Counted from the first letter of the stretch, positions 1 to 8,851 are shown. The stretch is DNA of 64,000 bases from CBDFLA01 sp965248915 (GCA_965248915.1 OZ252216.1:2232001-2296000); one strand, 5' to 3'. Translations and numbers: made by a program. The notes: generated by a model not told the origin, from the sequence alone.

Positions 1-1
1 G

Positions 2-847
2 AGCTCCGATCAGTCCGCCCAATCCGCTCTTTACAATCTTGCAGCGGCCTTCAGAGCGATCGTGTCCGAACCAGATGCGGCGGAGAAACTAAGACGCATC
101 GAAAGCCATCTGACAGACAGCGTGCTTCGTCAACTCGAAAGACTGGGCCTTGCGTTAGAGGCTGATTTCTACGAGTTCGAAGACCTACCCCCCGACCTCA
201 AGGATCGTCTCGTTTCCAGGGACGGCATCTCTCGCCTCTCCGTCTTCCCAGAAGAAGACATAACCGACGTCGTGGCCTTGCAAAGCTTTGTCACCGCCGT
301 GCGAGACATTGCACCTTCCGCCACAGGCCGCCCGGTCATTGAAGAAGGTGTCGGCCAACTGGTAGTACAATCCTTCATCCAAGCGGGCATTTTCGCCTTC
401 GTCTTGATCACCCTCCTACTCCTCCTAGTTTTGCGCAGCTTGCACGACACAATCTTTGTCTTGATCCCCATCATTCTCGCGGGCCTCTTGACAGTAGCCA
501 CATCAAACCTCATCGGGATCCCATTCAACTTCGCCAATGTGATCGCCATACCGCTCATCTTCGGTCTCGGAGTCGATAGCGCCATTCACCTCGTCATTCG
601 AGCCCGCGAAACCCACTCAGCGCTTGAGGTGGTTCAGTCAAGCACACCGCAAGCCATCCTGCTTTCGTCTCTGACAACTATCGGGGCTTTCGCAAGTCTG
701 TCTTTGTCGCCTCACAAAGGTGTCGCCAGCATGGGCATGTTGCTGACCATCGGGATCACTTGGTCATTGATTTGCACACTGCTTGTTTTGCCTGCCTTAC
801 TGCACCTTCGCGCCGAAAGACGTGAGCGCAAGAGGAACGCGCGCTAA
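2..847 (+). CDS. hpnN: HpnN-like RND/MMPL transporter, C-terminal part (cut by window edge)
   Basis: The reading frame is open to the left edge, so only about the last 280 residues are visible. They hold a short periplasmic stretch and then five hydrophobic helices, the last ending in LLVLPALL before a basic tail, which is the usual end of an MMPL/RND half. The motif GLGVDSAIHLVIRAR in the third visible helix and SMGMLLTIG in the last one are what I recognise from HpnN, the RND protein that moves hopanoids to the outer membrane. The family is about 850-900 residues, so roughly two thirds lies outside. A GTG at position 62 is an internal codon, not a start. A generic MMPL exporter is the alternative; hopanoid synthesis genes would be expected to the left. 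Confidence 0.72.
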   Translation, partial: SSDQSAQSALYNLAAAFRAIVSEPDAAEKLRRIESHLTDSVLRQLERLGLALEADFYEFEDLPPDLKDRLVSRDGISRLSVFPEEDITDVVALQSFVTAVRDIAPSATGRPVIEEGVGQLVVQSFIQAGIFAFVLITLLLLLVLRSLHDTIFVLIPIILAGLLTVATSNLIGIPFNFANVIAIPLIFGLGVDSAIHLVIRARETHSALEVVQSSTPQAILLSSLTTIGAFASLSLSPHKGVASMGMLLTIGITWSLICTLLVLPALLHLRAERRERKRNAR

Positions 848-964
848 GAAGTCAGCGGGCAGTCTCGATCATTCTGGGGCCAGAATGTGACGAGCGTTCC
901 TTTCAATTCGATTGGTTCGCCCTAAATGGAAATCCAGACACAACCCCATAAACATGAGGTTCCC

Positions 965-1450
965 ATGATCAAAGGATTGCATCACAATGCCTATCGCTGC
1001 CGCGACGCCGAAGAAACACGGGCATTCTATGAGGATTTTCTAGGTCTTCCCCTCGCAAGCGCTTTAGAGATTGGCAAGACCGCCACCGGTCGGAGCGCCC
1101 AGGTCCTACACACCTTTTTCCAAATGGAAGACGGATCGTTTCTCGCCTTCTTCGAAGCGCCAGGCGAGCCGTTCGACTTCAAAACACAACGGGATTTCGA
1201 TCTTCATATTGCGTTAGAAGTCGAGATGGACAAACTCCATGAGATGTTCGAACGCGGTAAGGCAGAAGGGCGAGACGTCCGTGGTATTTCCGACCACGGC
1301 TTCATTCACTCAATCTATTTCCGTGACCCTAACGGCTATGTCATTGAATTAACCGCCAAAGTCGAAAAAGGGGCCCGCGATCCTTCCGACGAAGCAACCA
1401 AAGCAAAGGAAATCCTCAAGCACTGGCAGGAGGGCAAGCCGGCAGCCTGA
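965..1450 (+). CDS. VOC family (glyoxalase/dioxygenase fold) protein
   Basis: A 161-residue protein of the vicinal oxygen chelate fold. The first beta strand KGLHHNAYRCRD with its metal-ligand-like histidines, the FYEDFLGLPL helix, and the closing FRDPNGYVIEL strand with its terminal Glu are the standard VOC landmarks, so it probably binds a divalent metal. Substrate cannot be told: VOC members include glyoxalase I, extradiol dioxygenases and fosfomycin-resistance enzymes. I chose the ATG at 965 rather than the in-frame ATG at 926 because AGG lies just upstream and the extra 13 residues are not part of the fold. It stands alone between the HpnN-like gene and a membrane protein gene. Confidence 0.75.
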   Translation: MIKGLHHNAYRCRDAEETRAFYEDFLGLPLASALEIGKTATGRSAQVLHTFFQMEDGSFLAFFEAPGEPFDFKTQRDFDLHIALEVEMDKLHEMFERGKAEGRDVRGISDHGFIHSIYFRDPNGYVIELTAKVEKGARDPSDEATKAKEILKHWQEGKPAA

Positions 1451-1546
1451 CAGGCAAAGGCCTTCCAAATTTTACCCCACTCCCAACGCGTGATAGCCTC
1501 GGAAACACAAAGAGACAAAATGCAAGCATTGATCTGGATTTAGAAC

Positions 1547-2146
1547 ATGGGTTTCCTGCGATTTTTGTTCGATCTACTTCTCCTGCCTATCAGGTTCGCC
1601 TTGTTGCTAGGGCTTATCGGGGGAACCTTCTATCTCTATGAACTAGCGAAGTCTCCCTGGGCATTGGGATTGCCGGTCTACATGTCTCCCATATTTTGGT
1701 GGTTATCCTGGAGAAGAATTGACAGAGATTTCGATCCAGTGGATTGGAACGGTGCCTGCGAGACCAAGCAAGGAAACTTTCTACACGCAGCGGCAATCTA
1801 CACAACTTTTTTGGGCAGTTTCTCATCAGCCGCTTTAGCAGCAAACGATGGACCATTTCATTGGGGAGTACCAGCTGGGTTCTTCGTCGCTTTCTTCATT
1901 CTTGTTGCGAATGCAATGCGCCTGCGCGATAGACGACGTCAGAAGCTACATGATCACTTTAGACCCAATGAGAGAGCCCAAAGGGTCTGGCAAATCATTA
2001 CCATCATAGGCTTTCTACTGATGGTCACTTCAGAACTTCCCTTTGGCATTCTTGCTGAGGTACTCATTGTGCCGGGCGCCATTCTGTTCAGTGTCGCAAT
2101 CTTGGCGTCCATGTATCTGGACATGAACCCAAAGAAGATAAACTAG
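1547..2146 (+). CDS. Hypothetical multi-pass membrane protein
   Basis: A 199-residue protein that I do not recognise. It has a hydrophobic N-terminal helix (about residues 3-32), a second segment around 40-55, two more around 80-125, and a long hydrophobic C-terminal stretch (about 148-190), which suggests five or six membrane passes. A charged loop near 125-145 (RLRDRRRQK) would face the cytoplasm. Base composition is somewhat more AT-rich than the neighbours. No clear ribosome-binding site precedes the ATG. Function is unknown. Confidence 0.6.
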   Translation: MGFLRFLFDLLLLPIRFALLLGLIGGTFYLYELAKSPWALGLPVYMSPIFWWLSWRRIDRDFDPVDWNGACETKQGNFLHAAAIYTTFLGSFSSAALAANDGPFHWGVPAGFFVAFFILVANAMRLRDRRRQKLHDHFRPNERAQRVWQIITIIGFLLMVTSELPFGILAEVLIVPGAILFSVAILASMYLDMNPKKIN

Positions 2147-2211
2147 GCGCGCAACAGCCCCGTCCCCTGACCAGCGAAGATCTGGTGTACCACTCGTTGT
2201 TTTTTGAAAAA

Positions 2212-2286
2212 TGGTGGGCGCGGTAAGGATTGAACTTACGACCCCCTCGATGTCACCGAGGTGCTCTCCCACTGAGCTACGCGCCC
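2212..2286 (-). tRNA. tRNA-Val (anticodon GAC)
   Basis: The minus strand folds as a complete cloverleaf: acceptor stem GGGCGCG, D arm with AGCTCAGTGGGAGAGC, anticodon stem CCTCG/CGAGG around the loop GTGACAT (anticodon GAC, reading GTC valine codons), and a T arm containing GTTCAATCC. The 3' CCA is encoded. It lies just downstream of cpdR on the same strand, behind that gene's terminator, and a T-rich run follows its 3' end. Confidence 0.95.
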
Positions 2287-2333
2287 ACAGCCACCATATG
2301 CTGGCGTGAGGCCCGTGTTTTATCGGGTCGGCC

Positions 2334-2363
2334 AAAAAAGCGCAAGGGCCGAATAGGCCCTTG
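2334..2363 (-). terminator. Rho-independent terminator of cpdR
   Basis: Read on the minus strand, an 8-bp stem CAAGGGCC/GGCCCTTG with a 5-base loop is followed after three bases by six T residues. It starts about 30 bp after the cpdR stop codon and separates that gene from tRNA-Val. Confidence 0.8.
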
Positions 2364-2394
2364 ATTTCTACTCAAACTGACGAGGTTTTCCGGC

Positions 2395-2754
2395 TCAAGC
2401 CACCATCAAGCGCTCGACCTCTTGCACCAATTCGCGCAAGTGGAAGGGCTTCGACAGGATCTTGGCGTCCTTGGGTGCCTGGTGGGTCGGGTTAAGTGCC
2501 ACAGCAGCAAACCCGGTAATAAACATGATCTTGATATTGGGGTCGATTTCCGTGGCCCGCCGGGCCAACTCGATGCCGTCCATGCCAGGCATTACAATGT
2601 CGGTGAGCAAGAGTTCAAACTCTTCCGACTTCAACAGATGAAACGCTTCATCACCTTGCCCAAAGGAGGTGACTTCGTGCCCTGCTTTTTCAAGAGCACT
2701 GGCCAGAAACCGACGCATTGAATCGTCATCTTCGGCCAACAAGATTTTTGCCAT
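2395..2754 (-). CDS. cpdR: CpdR-type single-domain response regulator
   Basis: A 119-residue stand-alone receiver domain. The acidic cluster AEDDD (residues 7-11), phospho-acceptor Asp52 in LLTDIVMPGMDG, the FITG switch and the conserved Lys in SKPFH are all present, and there is no output domain. The whole sequence, especially LLLTDIVMPGMDGIELA and MFITGFAAVAL, matches my memory of CpdR. In Caulobacter CpdR receives phosphate from the CckA-ChpT relay; in its unphosphorylated form it directs ClpXP to degrade PopA-bound and other substrates, tying proteolysis to the cell cycle. I start at the second Met (MAKILLAE), as GTG two codons earlier has no better signal. A full CtrA-type box elsewhere in this window fits a CckA-CtrA organism. 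Confidence 0.87.
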   Translation of the reverse strand: MAKILLAEDDDSMRRFLASALEKAGHEVTSFGQGDEAFHLLKSEEFELLLTDIVMPGMDGIELARRATEIDPNIKIMFITGFAAVALNPTHQAPKDAKILSKPFHLRELVQEVERLMVA

Positions 2755-3048
2755 GCCCACGCCCGTGAATCATCCCCGTAATTTGCAACAACGTAGCCCC
2801 AGCCCGCCCCAGAAGTCACTTGATTTTCTGGTCTTTAGGCAGAATTGAGTGCTCAAGCCACGAACTTTAGTCAAAAAGTGTAAAAACCACCTAAAACCTT
2901 TGAAGAAAATCCCAATCCACACACCGATTTATGAAAAATCACAAATGACCCATATTTGATGGGGCGGTCGGTTGCATCGCCAAAACTCATGCTAGAGTGA
3001 GGAAAGCCAAGCGATTCACTGGTTACCGACGCGTTAGAGGCGGCAACG

Positions 3049-4020
3049 ATGGATATGACGAAATCGAATCAAGCAGACGATGCCGAGCGCGAGGCGCGAA
3101 TCGCTGACCGATTTGCGCGTGATGAAGCAACCGGTGTTTCACCGCTAATTGCTTGCTTAGACGAATTCAAACCGCCCTTCACCGTCATCGAGCCCGCCGT
3201 CCAATCCCTTCCGGTGGTTTTGTCATCGCCACACAGCGGAAGAAACTATCCAAATGCCTTTCTTGAAGCCTCATCCTTAAGCGCCAGAGAGATCCGCCGC
3301 TCCGAGGACAGCTTCGTTGATGAGATTCTTGCAACGACACCCGGACAAGGCGCCCCGCTCATTTGCGCCGAGTTTCCCCGTGCGTTTTGCGACCTCAACC
3401 GGGAGGCCTATGAGCTCGACCCAACCATGTTTGTCGACGACCTTCCCCACTTCGCTAACGTGCACTCCTTGCGCGTTATCAGTGGATTGGGAACCATCGC
3501 TCGTGTTGTTTCAGATGGGGCCGAAATTTACCGCGACAAATTACGGTTTGCAGATGCACTGGAACGCGTCGAACAACTCTACCGTCCCTATCATGCGGCA
3601 CTAAAATCCATGATCGAAACAACCAGAGATCGGTTCGGTGCCTGCTTGCTTCTGGATTGCCATTCCATGCCGTCAAAGTTTGCCACGGAACGTTGGACCG
3701 GTGGCCCCCCCAAAGTTGATGTCATTTTGGGCGATCGCTTCGGCACATCTTGTTCGCCACACATCGTGGCCCATGTGGAGCGAGAACTCGCCCACCGTGG
3801 ATACTCCGCCGCCAGAAACGACCCCTTCGCGGGCGGCTACTGCACCGAACATTATGGCGACCCAAAGAAGAACGTCCATGCTTTGCAAATCGAGATCAAT
3901 CGCGCGCTCTACATGGATGAAGAGAGCCTTGAGCGAAGATCCGGTCTCAAATCCCTGTGCGAGGACATGAAAGAGATTGTCGCCTCCTTTGAAGAATTGG
4001 ACTTAAGTCTCTTTCGGTAA
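3049..4020 (+). CDS. N-formylglutamate amidohydrolase
   Basis: A 323-residue cytoplasmic protein of the N-formylglutamate amidohydrolase family, which hydrolyses N-formyl-L-glutamate (an end product of one histidine degradation route) or related N-acyl amino acids. Diagnostic stretches are LSSPHSGRNYP (about residue 58), FPRAFCDLNREAYELDP, LLLDCHSMPS (about 200), DVILGDRFGTSC and GGYCTEHYG (about 263). The N-terminal 40 residues are charged and variable. GAGGCGG precedes the ATG. No hut genes are nearby, so the physiological substrate is uncertain. It converges with the LD-carboxypeptidase gene, ten bases apart. Confidence 0.9.
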   Translation: MDMTKSNQADDAEREARIADRFARDEATGVSPLIACLDEFKPPFTVIEPAVQSLPVVLSSPHSGRNYPNAFLEASSLSAREIRRSEDSFVDEILATTPGQGAPLICAEFPRAFCDLNREAYELDPTMFVDDLPHFANVHSLRVISGLGTIARVVSDGAEIYRDKLRFADALERVEQLYRPYHAALKSMIETTRDRFGACLLLDCHSMPSKFATERWTGGPPKVDVILGDRFGTSCSPHIVAHVERELAHRGYSAARNDPFAGGYCTEHYGDPKKNVHALQIEINRALYMDEESLERRSGLKSLCEDMKEIVASFEELDLSLFR

Positions 4021-4030
4021 GCAGAAGCAC

Positions 4031-4888
4031 TTAGGCGACTGCAAATCCTTCAAAATGACCAAACGGGATAATCTTGTTGTCCGCGTCATGTCCGATATCA
4101 GCGCGCCCAAGATAAGGAATGCCTGACACCGAACACCAGTGTTGAACGATCTCTTCTTCAGACCTTTCAAACGCCGGGTCATTCGGCAAGATATCTTGGC
4201 AGCGCCCCAATCGTAGGCCCGCGATTTTGCGGATCTCTGGATTGCTCGTGAGGTGAAACATGTGCCTGTCAATCCGGTACAAGTGTTCTGACACTTCCTC
4301 CAACATCAAAACATGATCTGAAAGGTCTGGCTGATAAGGCGTCCCCAGAAGTTGGCTGAGGATCGTGATGTTAAAGGCGGCGTACTTGCCGTGTGGTATG
4401 ACTTGAAGTTCAAGACCATCGCTCAACCCATCGACCAAGTAGCGCAACGAGCGCTCAAGCGCCACGCGTCCATTTTCCCGCAAGAGATCCGACACCATTG
4501 GTCCGTGAACTTGTGCGCCGATATTTGCGCCATAGAGAGCGGCGAGAATGCTTCCCGCATCGCTGTACCCCAAATAGGTCTTGCGTCTCGCTTGATCGTT
4601 AAGCTGCGGCAGAAGCCCTTCTAACAACCGACAGGCGCCGTAGCCACCCCGCGCGAACCAGATCGCATCAAGGTTTGGGTCATTGGCAAATTCGACGAAC
4701 GCCTTCTGGCGTTCCAAGTCGGTTCCGGCAAAATGGCCCGACTTCAAAAAACACTGCGGATGAAACGAGAGAGACACTTCACCACTTGGAAAGGATGAGC
4801 TCGCAATCTCCTTGACTTGCTCCGCCATGGACGGCTCAATGCGCGAACCAGGCGCCACAATGCCAATCCTCTTTGCAACCTTGCTCAT
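4031..4888 (-). CDS. ldcA: LD-carboxypeptidase (peptidase family S66, LdcA-like)
   Basis: A 285-residue S66 peptidase. RGGYGACRLL (about residues 80-89), the nucleophile motif GYSD (Ser109), the glutamate segment LMLEEVSEHLYRIDR (about 194-208) and a C-terminal GHDADN (His267) match the Ser-Glu-His triad and its context. Such enzymes remove the terminal D-Ala from murein tetrapeptides in the cytoplasm during peptidoglycan recycling. No signal peptide is visible, as expected. The gene is divergent from an Mpl/MurC-like ligase with only 52 bp between them, and the two would act one after the other: LdcA makes tripeptide, Mpl joins it to UDP-MurNAc. A microcin self-immunity (MccF-like) role is the family alternative. 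Confidence 0.85.
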   Translation of the reverse strand: MSKVAKRIGIVAPGSRIEPSMAEQVKEIASSSFPSGEVSLSFHPQCFLKSGHFAGTDLERQKAFVEFANDPNLDAIWFARGGYGACRLLEGLLPQLNDQARRKTYLGYSDAGSILAALYGANIGAQVHGPMVSDLLRENGRVALERSLRYLVDGLSDGLELQVIPHGKYAAFNITILSQLLGTPYQPDLSDHVLMLEEVSEHLYRIDRHMFHLTSNPEIRKIAGLRLGRCQDILPNDPAFERSEEEIVQHWCSVSGIPYLGRADIGHDADNKIIPFGHFEGFAVA

Positions 4889-4940
4889 TCAGGTCGTCTC
4901 CCACTGTCTTCACCTCATAATATAACCATAGCTTTAAGCA

Positions 4941-6344
4941 ATGAATAAAAAAGAACACTACTTCTTCTGCGGTATTGGTGGCAGCGGTATGTTGCCTTTG
5001 GCTGTCATACTAAAAGCTATGGGCCATGCCGTCGAAGGGTCAGACCGAGCGTTGGACCAAGGCCGTCTCGGCGCCAAATTCAGCTATTTGGAATCCCAAG
5101 GCATTCACCTTCACCCACAAGACGGCAGCGGTTTCACTCAAGCGACGCAAATCCTAGTCACATCAACAGCCGTTGAGGAAACCATCCCCGACGTCAAGGC
5201 GGCCCGAAACCTGGGCGCGCGACACATGACCCGCGCCGAGCTCTTGGCCCAGCTCTTTAATGCCGCTTCAAAAAGCATTGGCATTGCGGGCACGAGCGGC
5301 AAGTCTACGACCACCGGCATGATTGGCTGGATACTTCATCACCTGAAAGAAAAACCAACAGTGATGAACGGAGCGGTCATGAAGAATTTCGTGTCCGACG
5401 ATGCACCCTTCGCGAGTGCCGCTGTCGGCGACCCAGATCTCTTTGTGAGCGAAGTTGATGAGAGCGATGGATCCATCGCCCTCTTTTCGCCAACAACTGC
5501 CGTGCTCAACAATATGGCCTTCGATCACAAGCCTTTAGACGAACTTAGACCGCTCTTTCGAAAATTCGTCGATCTGTCTGACACGGCTGTATTAAATTTG
5601 GACAATGGTGAAACAGCCGCCATTGCGACAGACCTGCCTTCTGCCAAATCCATCACTTACAGCTTAGGTGATCCTGCGGCCGACCTTCTAGCCAAAGACC
5701 TTCGTCCCCACGCACAAGGCATCTCATTTCAGGTGGTGGAAAAGGGACAGGCCAATGGCCATGAAGTGAACATCCAAATGCCAGGCGCCCACAATGTGTC
5801 AAATGCATTGGCCGCCCTCGGCGCAGCAATTTCGCAAGGGATATCGTTGGCCGCGGCCGCCGAGGCTTTGGGGGATTTTCAGGGAATTAAGCGGCGCCTG
5901 GAACTCATCGGAAGCACAAATGGTGTCACCATCATCGACGACTTTGCGCACAATCCCGACAAAATCACTGCATCCCTTGCAACCCTCCATGACTTCCCAG
6001 GACGTCTTATAGTGATGTTCCAACCGCATGGATTTGGCCCCCTTCGCTTGATGAAGGAACAATTCATCGATTGCTTCGCGACCGGCCTAAATGAGCAAGA
6101 TACGCTGATCATGCCCGAGCCGGTTTACTACGGCGGCACCGTCGATCGCTCCGTTGGAAGTGAGAGCATCGCAACTGGCATTCTGTTGCGAAACAGAAAA
6201 GTGTTCGCGCTTCAAGACAGAGAAGCATGTGGCAAAAAGATTCTGGGGATCGTTCAAAAAGGTGACAGGGTCGTCATCATGGGCGCACGTGATGACACAT
6301 TGTCAGATTTCGCGCGCGAGATTTTGCGAGATATAGCACTCTGA
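4941..6344 (+). CDS. mpl: Mur ligase family protein, probably Mpl (murein tripeptide ligase)
   Basis: A 467-residue Mur ligase with the three-domain layout: N-terminal Rossmann-like domain opening with CGIGGSGM (residues 10-17), central ATP domain with P-loop GTSGKSTTTG (117-126) and EVDESDGS (about 171), and C-terminal domain with DDFAHNP (about 331). MurC usually has DDYGHHP at the last place while Mpl has DDFAHHP, so Mpl fits better; the divergent LD-carboxypeptidase points the same way. Mpl ligates L-Ala-D-Glu-mDAP to UDP-MurNAc. The P-loop GTSGKS differs from the usual GTHGKT of MurC/Mpl, which is unusual. No strong ribosome-binding site is seen before the ATG. MurC itself, or a MurC-like paralogue of other specificity, remains possible. 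Confidence 0.75.
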   Translation: MNKKEHYFFCGIGGSGMLPLAVILKAMGHAVEGSDRALDQGRLGAKFSYLESQGIHLHPQDGSGFTQATQILVTSTAVEETIPDVKAARNLGARHMTRAELLAQLFNAASKSIGIAGTSGKSTTTGMIGWILHHLKEKPTVMNGAVMKNFVSDDAPFASAAVGDPDLFVSEVDESDGSIALFSPTTAVLNNMAFDHKPLDELRPLFRKFVDLSDTAVLNLDNGETAAIATDLPSAKSITYSLGDPAADLLAKDLRPHAQGISFQVVEKGQANGHEVNIQMPGAHNVSNALAALGAAISQGISLAAAAEALGDFQGIKRRLELIGSTNGVTIIDDFAHNPDKITASLATLHDFPGRLIVMFQPHGFGPLRLMKEQFIDCFATGLNEQDTLIMPEPVYYGGTVDRSVGSESIATGILLRNRKVFALQDREACGKKILGIVQKGDRVVIMGARDDTLSDFAREILRDIAL

Positions 6345-6352
6345 CAAAAAAG

Positions 6353-6380
6353 AGGCCATCACCTCAAAGAGGGATGGCCT
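6353..6380 (+). terminator. Stem-loop after the Mur ligase gene
   Basis: AGGCCATC pairs with GATGGCCT, extended inside by CCTC/GAGG around an AAA loop with one bulged A. It begins 8 bp after the stop codon. There is only a short T-poor tail, so termination efficiency is uncertain; it may instead stabilise the mRNA 3' end. Confidence 0.55.
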
Positions 6381-6550
6381 AAGTTTAGGGAGGAAACGCC
6401 CTAGAAGGGCAGCATCAGCGAGCAAAGCTCAGCATGATGCTGGCGCTATATTTCATTGCTCCACAAAAATTGCAACCTCTAAATGGCCAGGCCAACACAA
6501 CTTCGCGATCGGCGGTTTTGCCAACCATCTCGAAATAACATCTCGAGCAA

Positions 6551-6590
6551 CCGCTTGAAATTTCAAGCGGGATACAAGAGTATCCCGATA
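6551..6590 (+). repeat. Overlapping inverted repeats in the leader of the GT4 gene
   Basis: A perfect 20-bp palindrome (CCGCTTGAAA plus its complement, 6551-6570) runs into GGGATAC-AAGA-GTATCCC (6569-6586), and GTATC-CC-GATAC (6580-6590) re-uses the right arm. The structures are mutually exclusive in part. They lie about 45 bp upstream of the glycosyltransferase start and could be operators or an RNA switch. No T-run follows. Confidence 0.5.
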
Positions 6591-6635
6591 CTCAGGTGAC
6601 TTAACTCAACTTGTTTGGATGGCAGTGTTTAAAAG

Positions 6636-7865
6636 ATGAATACATCGCATTCCATTGCGCGCATGGGCAACAACACCGAAGGTGAGTTCAATACCACGTT
6701 GAGCACGCCCTCTCAGCTAACACCGCGCGAGATGCAATGGTCACCCTGGTTGACCGACGCGCGCACGCAACTAAAGTCACTCCGACCAATTTCAGAGCAG
6801 ACCTTTGATGGCCCCTTGAGAATTGCTGTTGTGACCGACGCTTGGAAGCCTCAAGTCAATGGGGTTGTTCGAGCCTTGGATATGCTCAAAACCCAGTTGG
6901 AAAAATTCGGCCACGAAACGCTCTATGTAACCCATGAGCATTTTCGGAGCTTTCCCCTTCCCACCTATCCTGAAATTCGCTTGCCCTTTAGACCGGGCCC
7001 TAAAGTCAAACGCATGTTCAATGAGTTCCAACCCCATGCCATTCATATCTGCACCGAAGGGACGCTCGGTCTGGCCGCACGACAATTTTGCATGCGCCGG
7101 GATCACCCTTTTACCTCCTCATTCCACACCCGCTTGCCTGAATATCTAAATGCGCGGACCCGATTTCCCGTCAAGTGGGGGTACAAGATTCAGCGACAAT
7201 TCCATCGATCAGCGACTGCGACCATGGGCACCACACCTGCCCTCATGGACGAACTCGATGAAAAGGGGTTCGGCAATGTCCGCCTTTGGCGCCGAGGTGT
7301 TGATCTCGATCAATTCCAACCCCACGACAAAACCTTCCTTGATCACTTGCCTCGCCCCATTTGGGTCTATGTGGGTCGTGTCGCCGTGGAGAAGAACCTT
7401 GAGAGCTTTCTCGATCTGGATCTTGAAGGGACCAAGCTTATCGTGGGAGAAGGACCACAGTTTGAAGAGCTCAAATCAAAATATGAAGACGTGGTCTTTG
7501 TCGGTAACCAACACGGTGAAGAACTGGCACGCCACTACGCCGCGAGTGATGTGTTTGTCTTTCCAAGCCTGACCGACACCTTTGGGCTCGTCAATTTGGA
7601 AGCACTGGCATGTGGCATCCCGGTGGCCGCCTACCCAGTAACCGGACCAGTGCAGATCATTGGCGACAGTGGCGTTGGCGCGGTCAACGACGACCTCAAA
7701 ACCGCGTGCCTAGAAGCGCTTGGCATCGCTACCGTCGACCAATGTCGCGATCGCGCCAGCCAATTCTCATGGGCCGAAGGCACAAGGGAATTCATTTCCA
7801 ATCTTGCGCTAACAAACTATGGCGACAAGTATTGGCAGGCGAGTGCTGAGTTTCCCTTAAACTAG
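6636..7865 (+). CDS. Glycosyltransferase family 4 protein
   Basis: A 409-residue retaining glycosyltransferase of the GT-B fold. After a roughly 60-residue leader, the N-terminal Rossmann domain begins with RIAVVTDAWKPQVNGVV, and the C-terminal nucleotide-sugar domain has VGRVAVEKN (near residue 250) and the PSLTDTFGLVNLEALACG segment with the two donor-binding glutamates. The VNGVV opening is typical of the mannosyl/glucuronosyl-lipid branch (MgtA/SQD2-like), so a glycolipid acceptor is plausible but not shown. ATG at 6636 has only AAAAG upstream; ATG at 6663 is an alternative. The upstream region carries overlapping inverted repeats. It converges with the quinone oxidoreductase gene. Confidence 0.85.
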   Translation: MNTSHSIARMGNNTEGEFNTTLSTPSQLTPREMQWSPWLTDARTQLKSLRPISEQTFDGPLRIAVVTDAWKPQVNGVVRALDMLKTQLEKFGHETLYVTHEHFRSFPLPTYPEIRLPFRPGPKVKRMFNEFQPHAIHICTEGTLGLAARQFCMRRDHPFTSSFHTRLPEYLNARTRFPVKWGYKIQRQFHRSATATMGTTPALMDELDEKGFGNVRLWRRGVDLDQFQPHDKTFLDHLPRPIWVYVGRVAVEKNLESFLDLDLEGTKLIVGEGPQFEELKSKYEDVVFVGNQHGEELARHYAASDVFVFPSLTDTFGLVNLEALACGIPVAAYPVTGPVQIIGDSGVGAVNDDLKTACLEALGIATVDQCRDRASQFSWAEGTREFISNLALTNYGDKYWQASAEFPLN

Positions 7866-7876
7866 CCACGACAGCC

Positions 7877-8851
7877 CTAGAGGCGCACCACGACTTTGCC
7901 TTTTGCTTTCCGATCCATCACATGTTGGATGGCTTGGGCGGTGTTCTCCAGCGAGAAAACCTCAGACACCAATGGGTGGATCGTTCCCGCCTCAAACCAT
8001 GAGAAGAGTTGCGCGAATGACCGCTGCAAAACGTCCGACCGGTAGAGTTGATAGTTCGGCCAATTGAGACCCAGAATATCGACATTCTTCACCATGACTA
8101 TATTTGCTGGAATCTGTGGGATCGAGCCGCTGGCAAATCCTATCACCACGATCCGGCCCTCAAAGTCGATGGCTCGAAGTGAAGCCTTAAACACACCACC
8201 GCCCACTGGATCATAGATAACATTGGCTCCACGCTCATCGGTTAGCTCCTTGATGCGAACACGCAAATCTTCGTCACTTGAATTAATCAACTCATCAGCC
8301 CCATGGGCTTTGGCGATGTCGAGTTTTTCTGATGTACTCGCGGTCGCTATGACCCGAGCTCCAAGCGCCTTTCCAATCTCAACGGCCGTCAATCCCACGC
8401 CACCGGAGGCACCATGAACGACCAAATCCTCACCTGGCTGAAGTTGGGCTTTGTGGGTCAGCGCCACGTGGGAAGTTCCATAGGCAATGGGAAAACCAGC
8501 GGCAACCTCGTCACTCATCGAGGAGGGAATTGCTTGCGCGACGCTTTGACGAACCACAGCATACTCGGCAAATCCGTTCCCGCCGGTGAGAGCCAAAACC
8601 CGATCACCGATCGCAAAATCATGAGCCCCATCGCCGAGGCAATCCACGACGCCGCAAACCTCAGATCCAGGGCCAAAAGGCAAGGCAGGCTTGGCTTGAT
8701 ACCGACCACTAATCAGCAGGGCATCAGCAAAATTGACCCCGCAGGCCAGAACCCGAAGTCTCATTTCCCCAGGGCCAGGATGCGGCAGATCGATGTCATC
8801 AATGACCAGCTGCTCCGGCCCGCCCAGCCCATGAACTCTGACAATTCTCAA
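7877..8851 (-). CDS. NADPH:quinone oxidoreductase (MDR superfamily, zinc-independent)
   Basis: An MDR-superfamily reductase of 324 residues when started at the TTG at 8851 (LRIVRVHGLGGPEQL), which gives the normal length of this family. A longer frame runs to 9055 but would extend into the divergent typA gene and adds no recognisable sequence. Landmarks are the GroES-like domain with ACGVNFADALLISGRYQ, the PFGPGSEVCGVV turn, and the nucleotide fold HGASGGVGLTAVEIGKALGA. Zinc-binding cysteines are absent, as in quinone oxidoreductases. It probably reduces quinones or conjugated enones with NADPH in the cytoplasm. A GGGGG tract precedes the TTG. Confidence 0.85.
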   Translation of the reverse strand: MRIVRVHGLGGPEQLVIDDIDLPHPGPGEMRLRVLACGVNFADALLISGRYQAKPALPFGPGSEVCGVVDCLGDGAHDFAIGDRVLALTGGNGFAEYAVVRQSVAQAIPSSMSDEVAAGFPIAYGTSHVALTHKAQLQPGEDLVVHGASGGVGLTAVEIGKALGARVIATASTSEKLDIAKAHGADELINSSDEDLRVRIKELTDERGANVIYDPVGGGVFKASLRAIDFEGRIVVIGFASGSIPQIPANIVMVKNVDILGLNWPNYQLYRSDVLQRSFAQLFSWFEAGTIHPLVSEVFSLENTAQAIQHVMDRKAKGKVVVRL

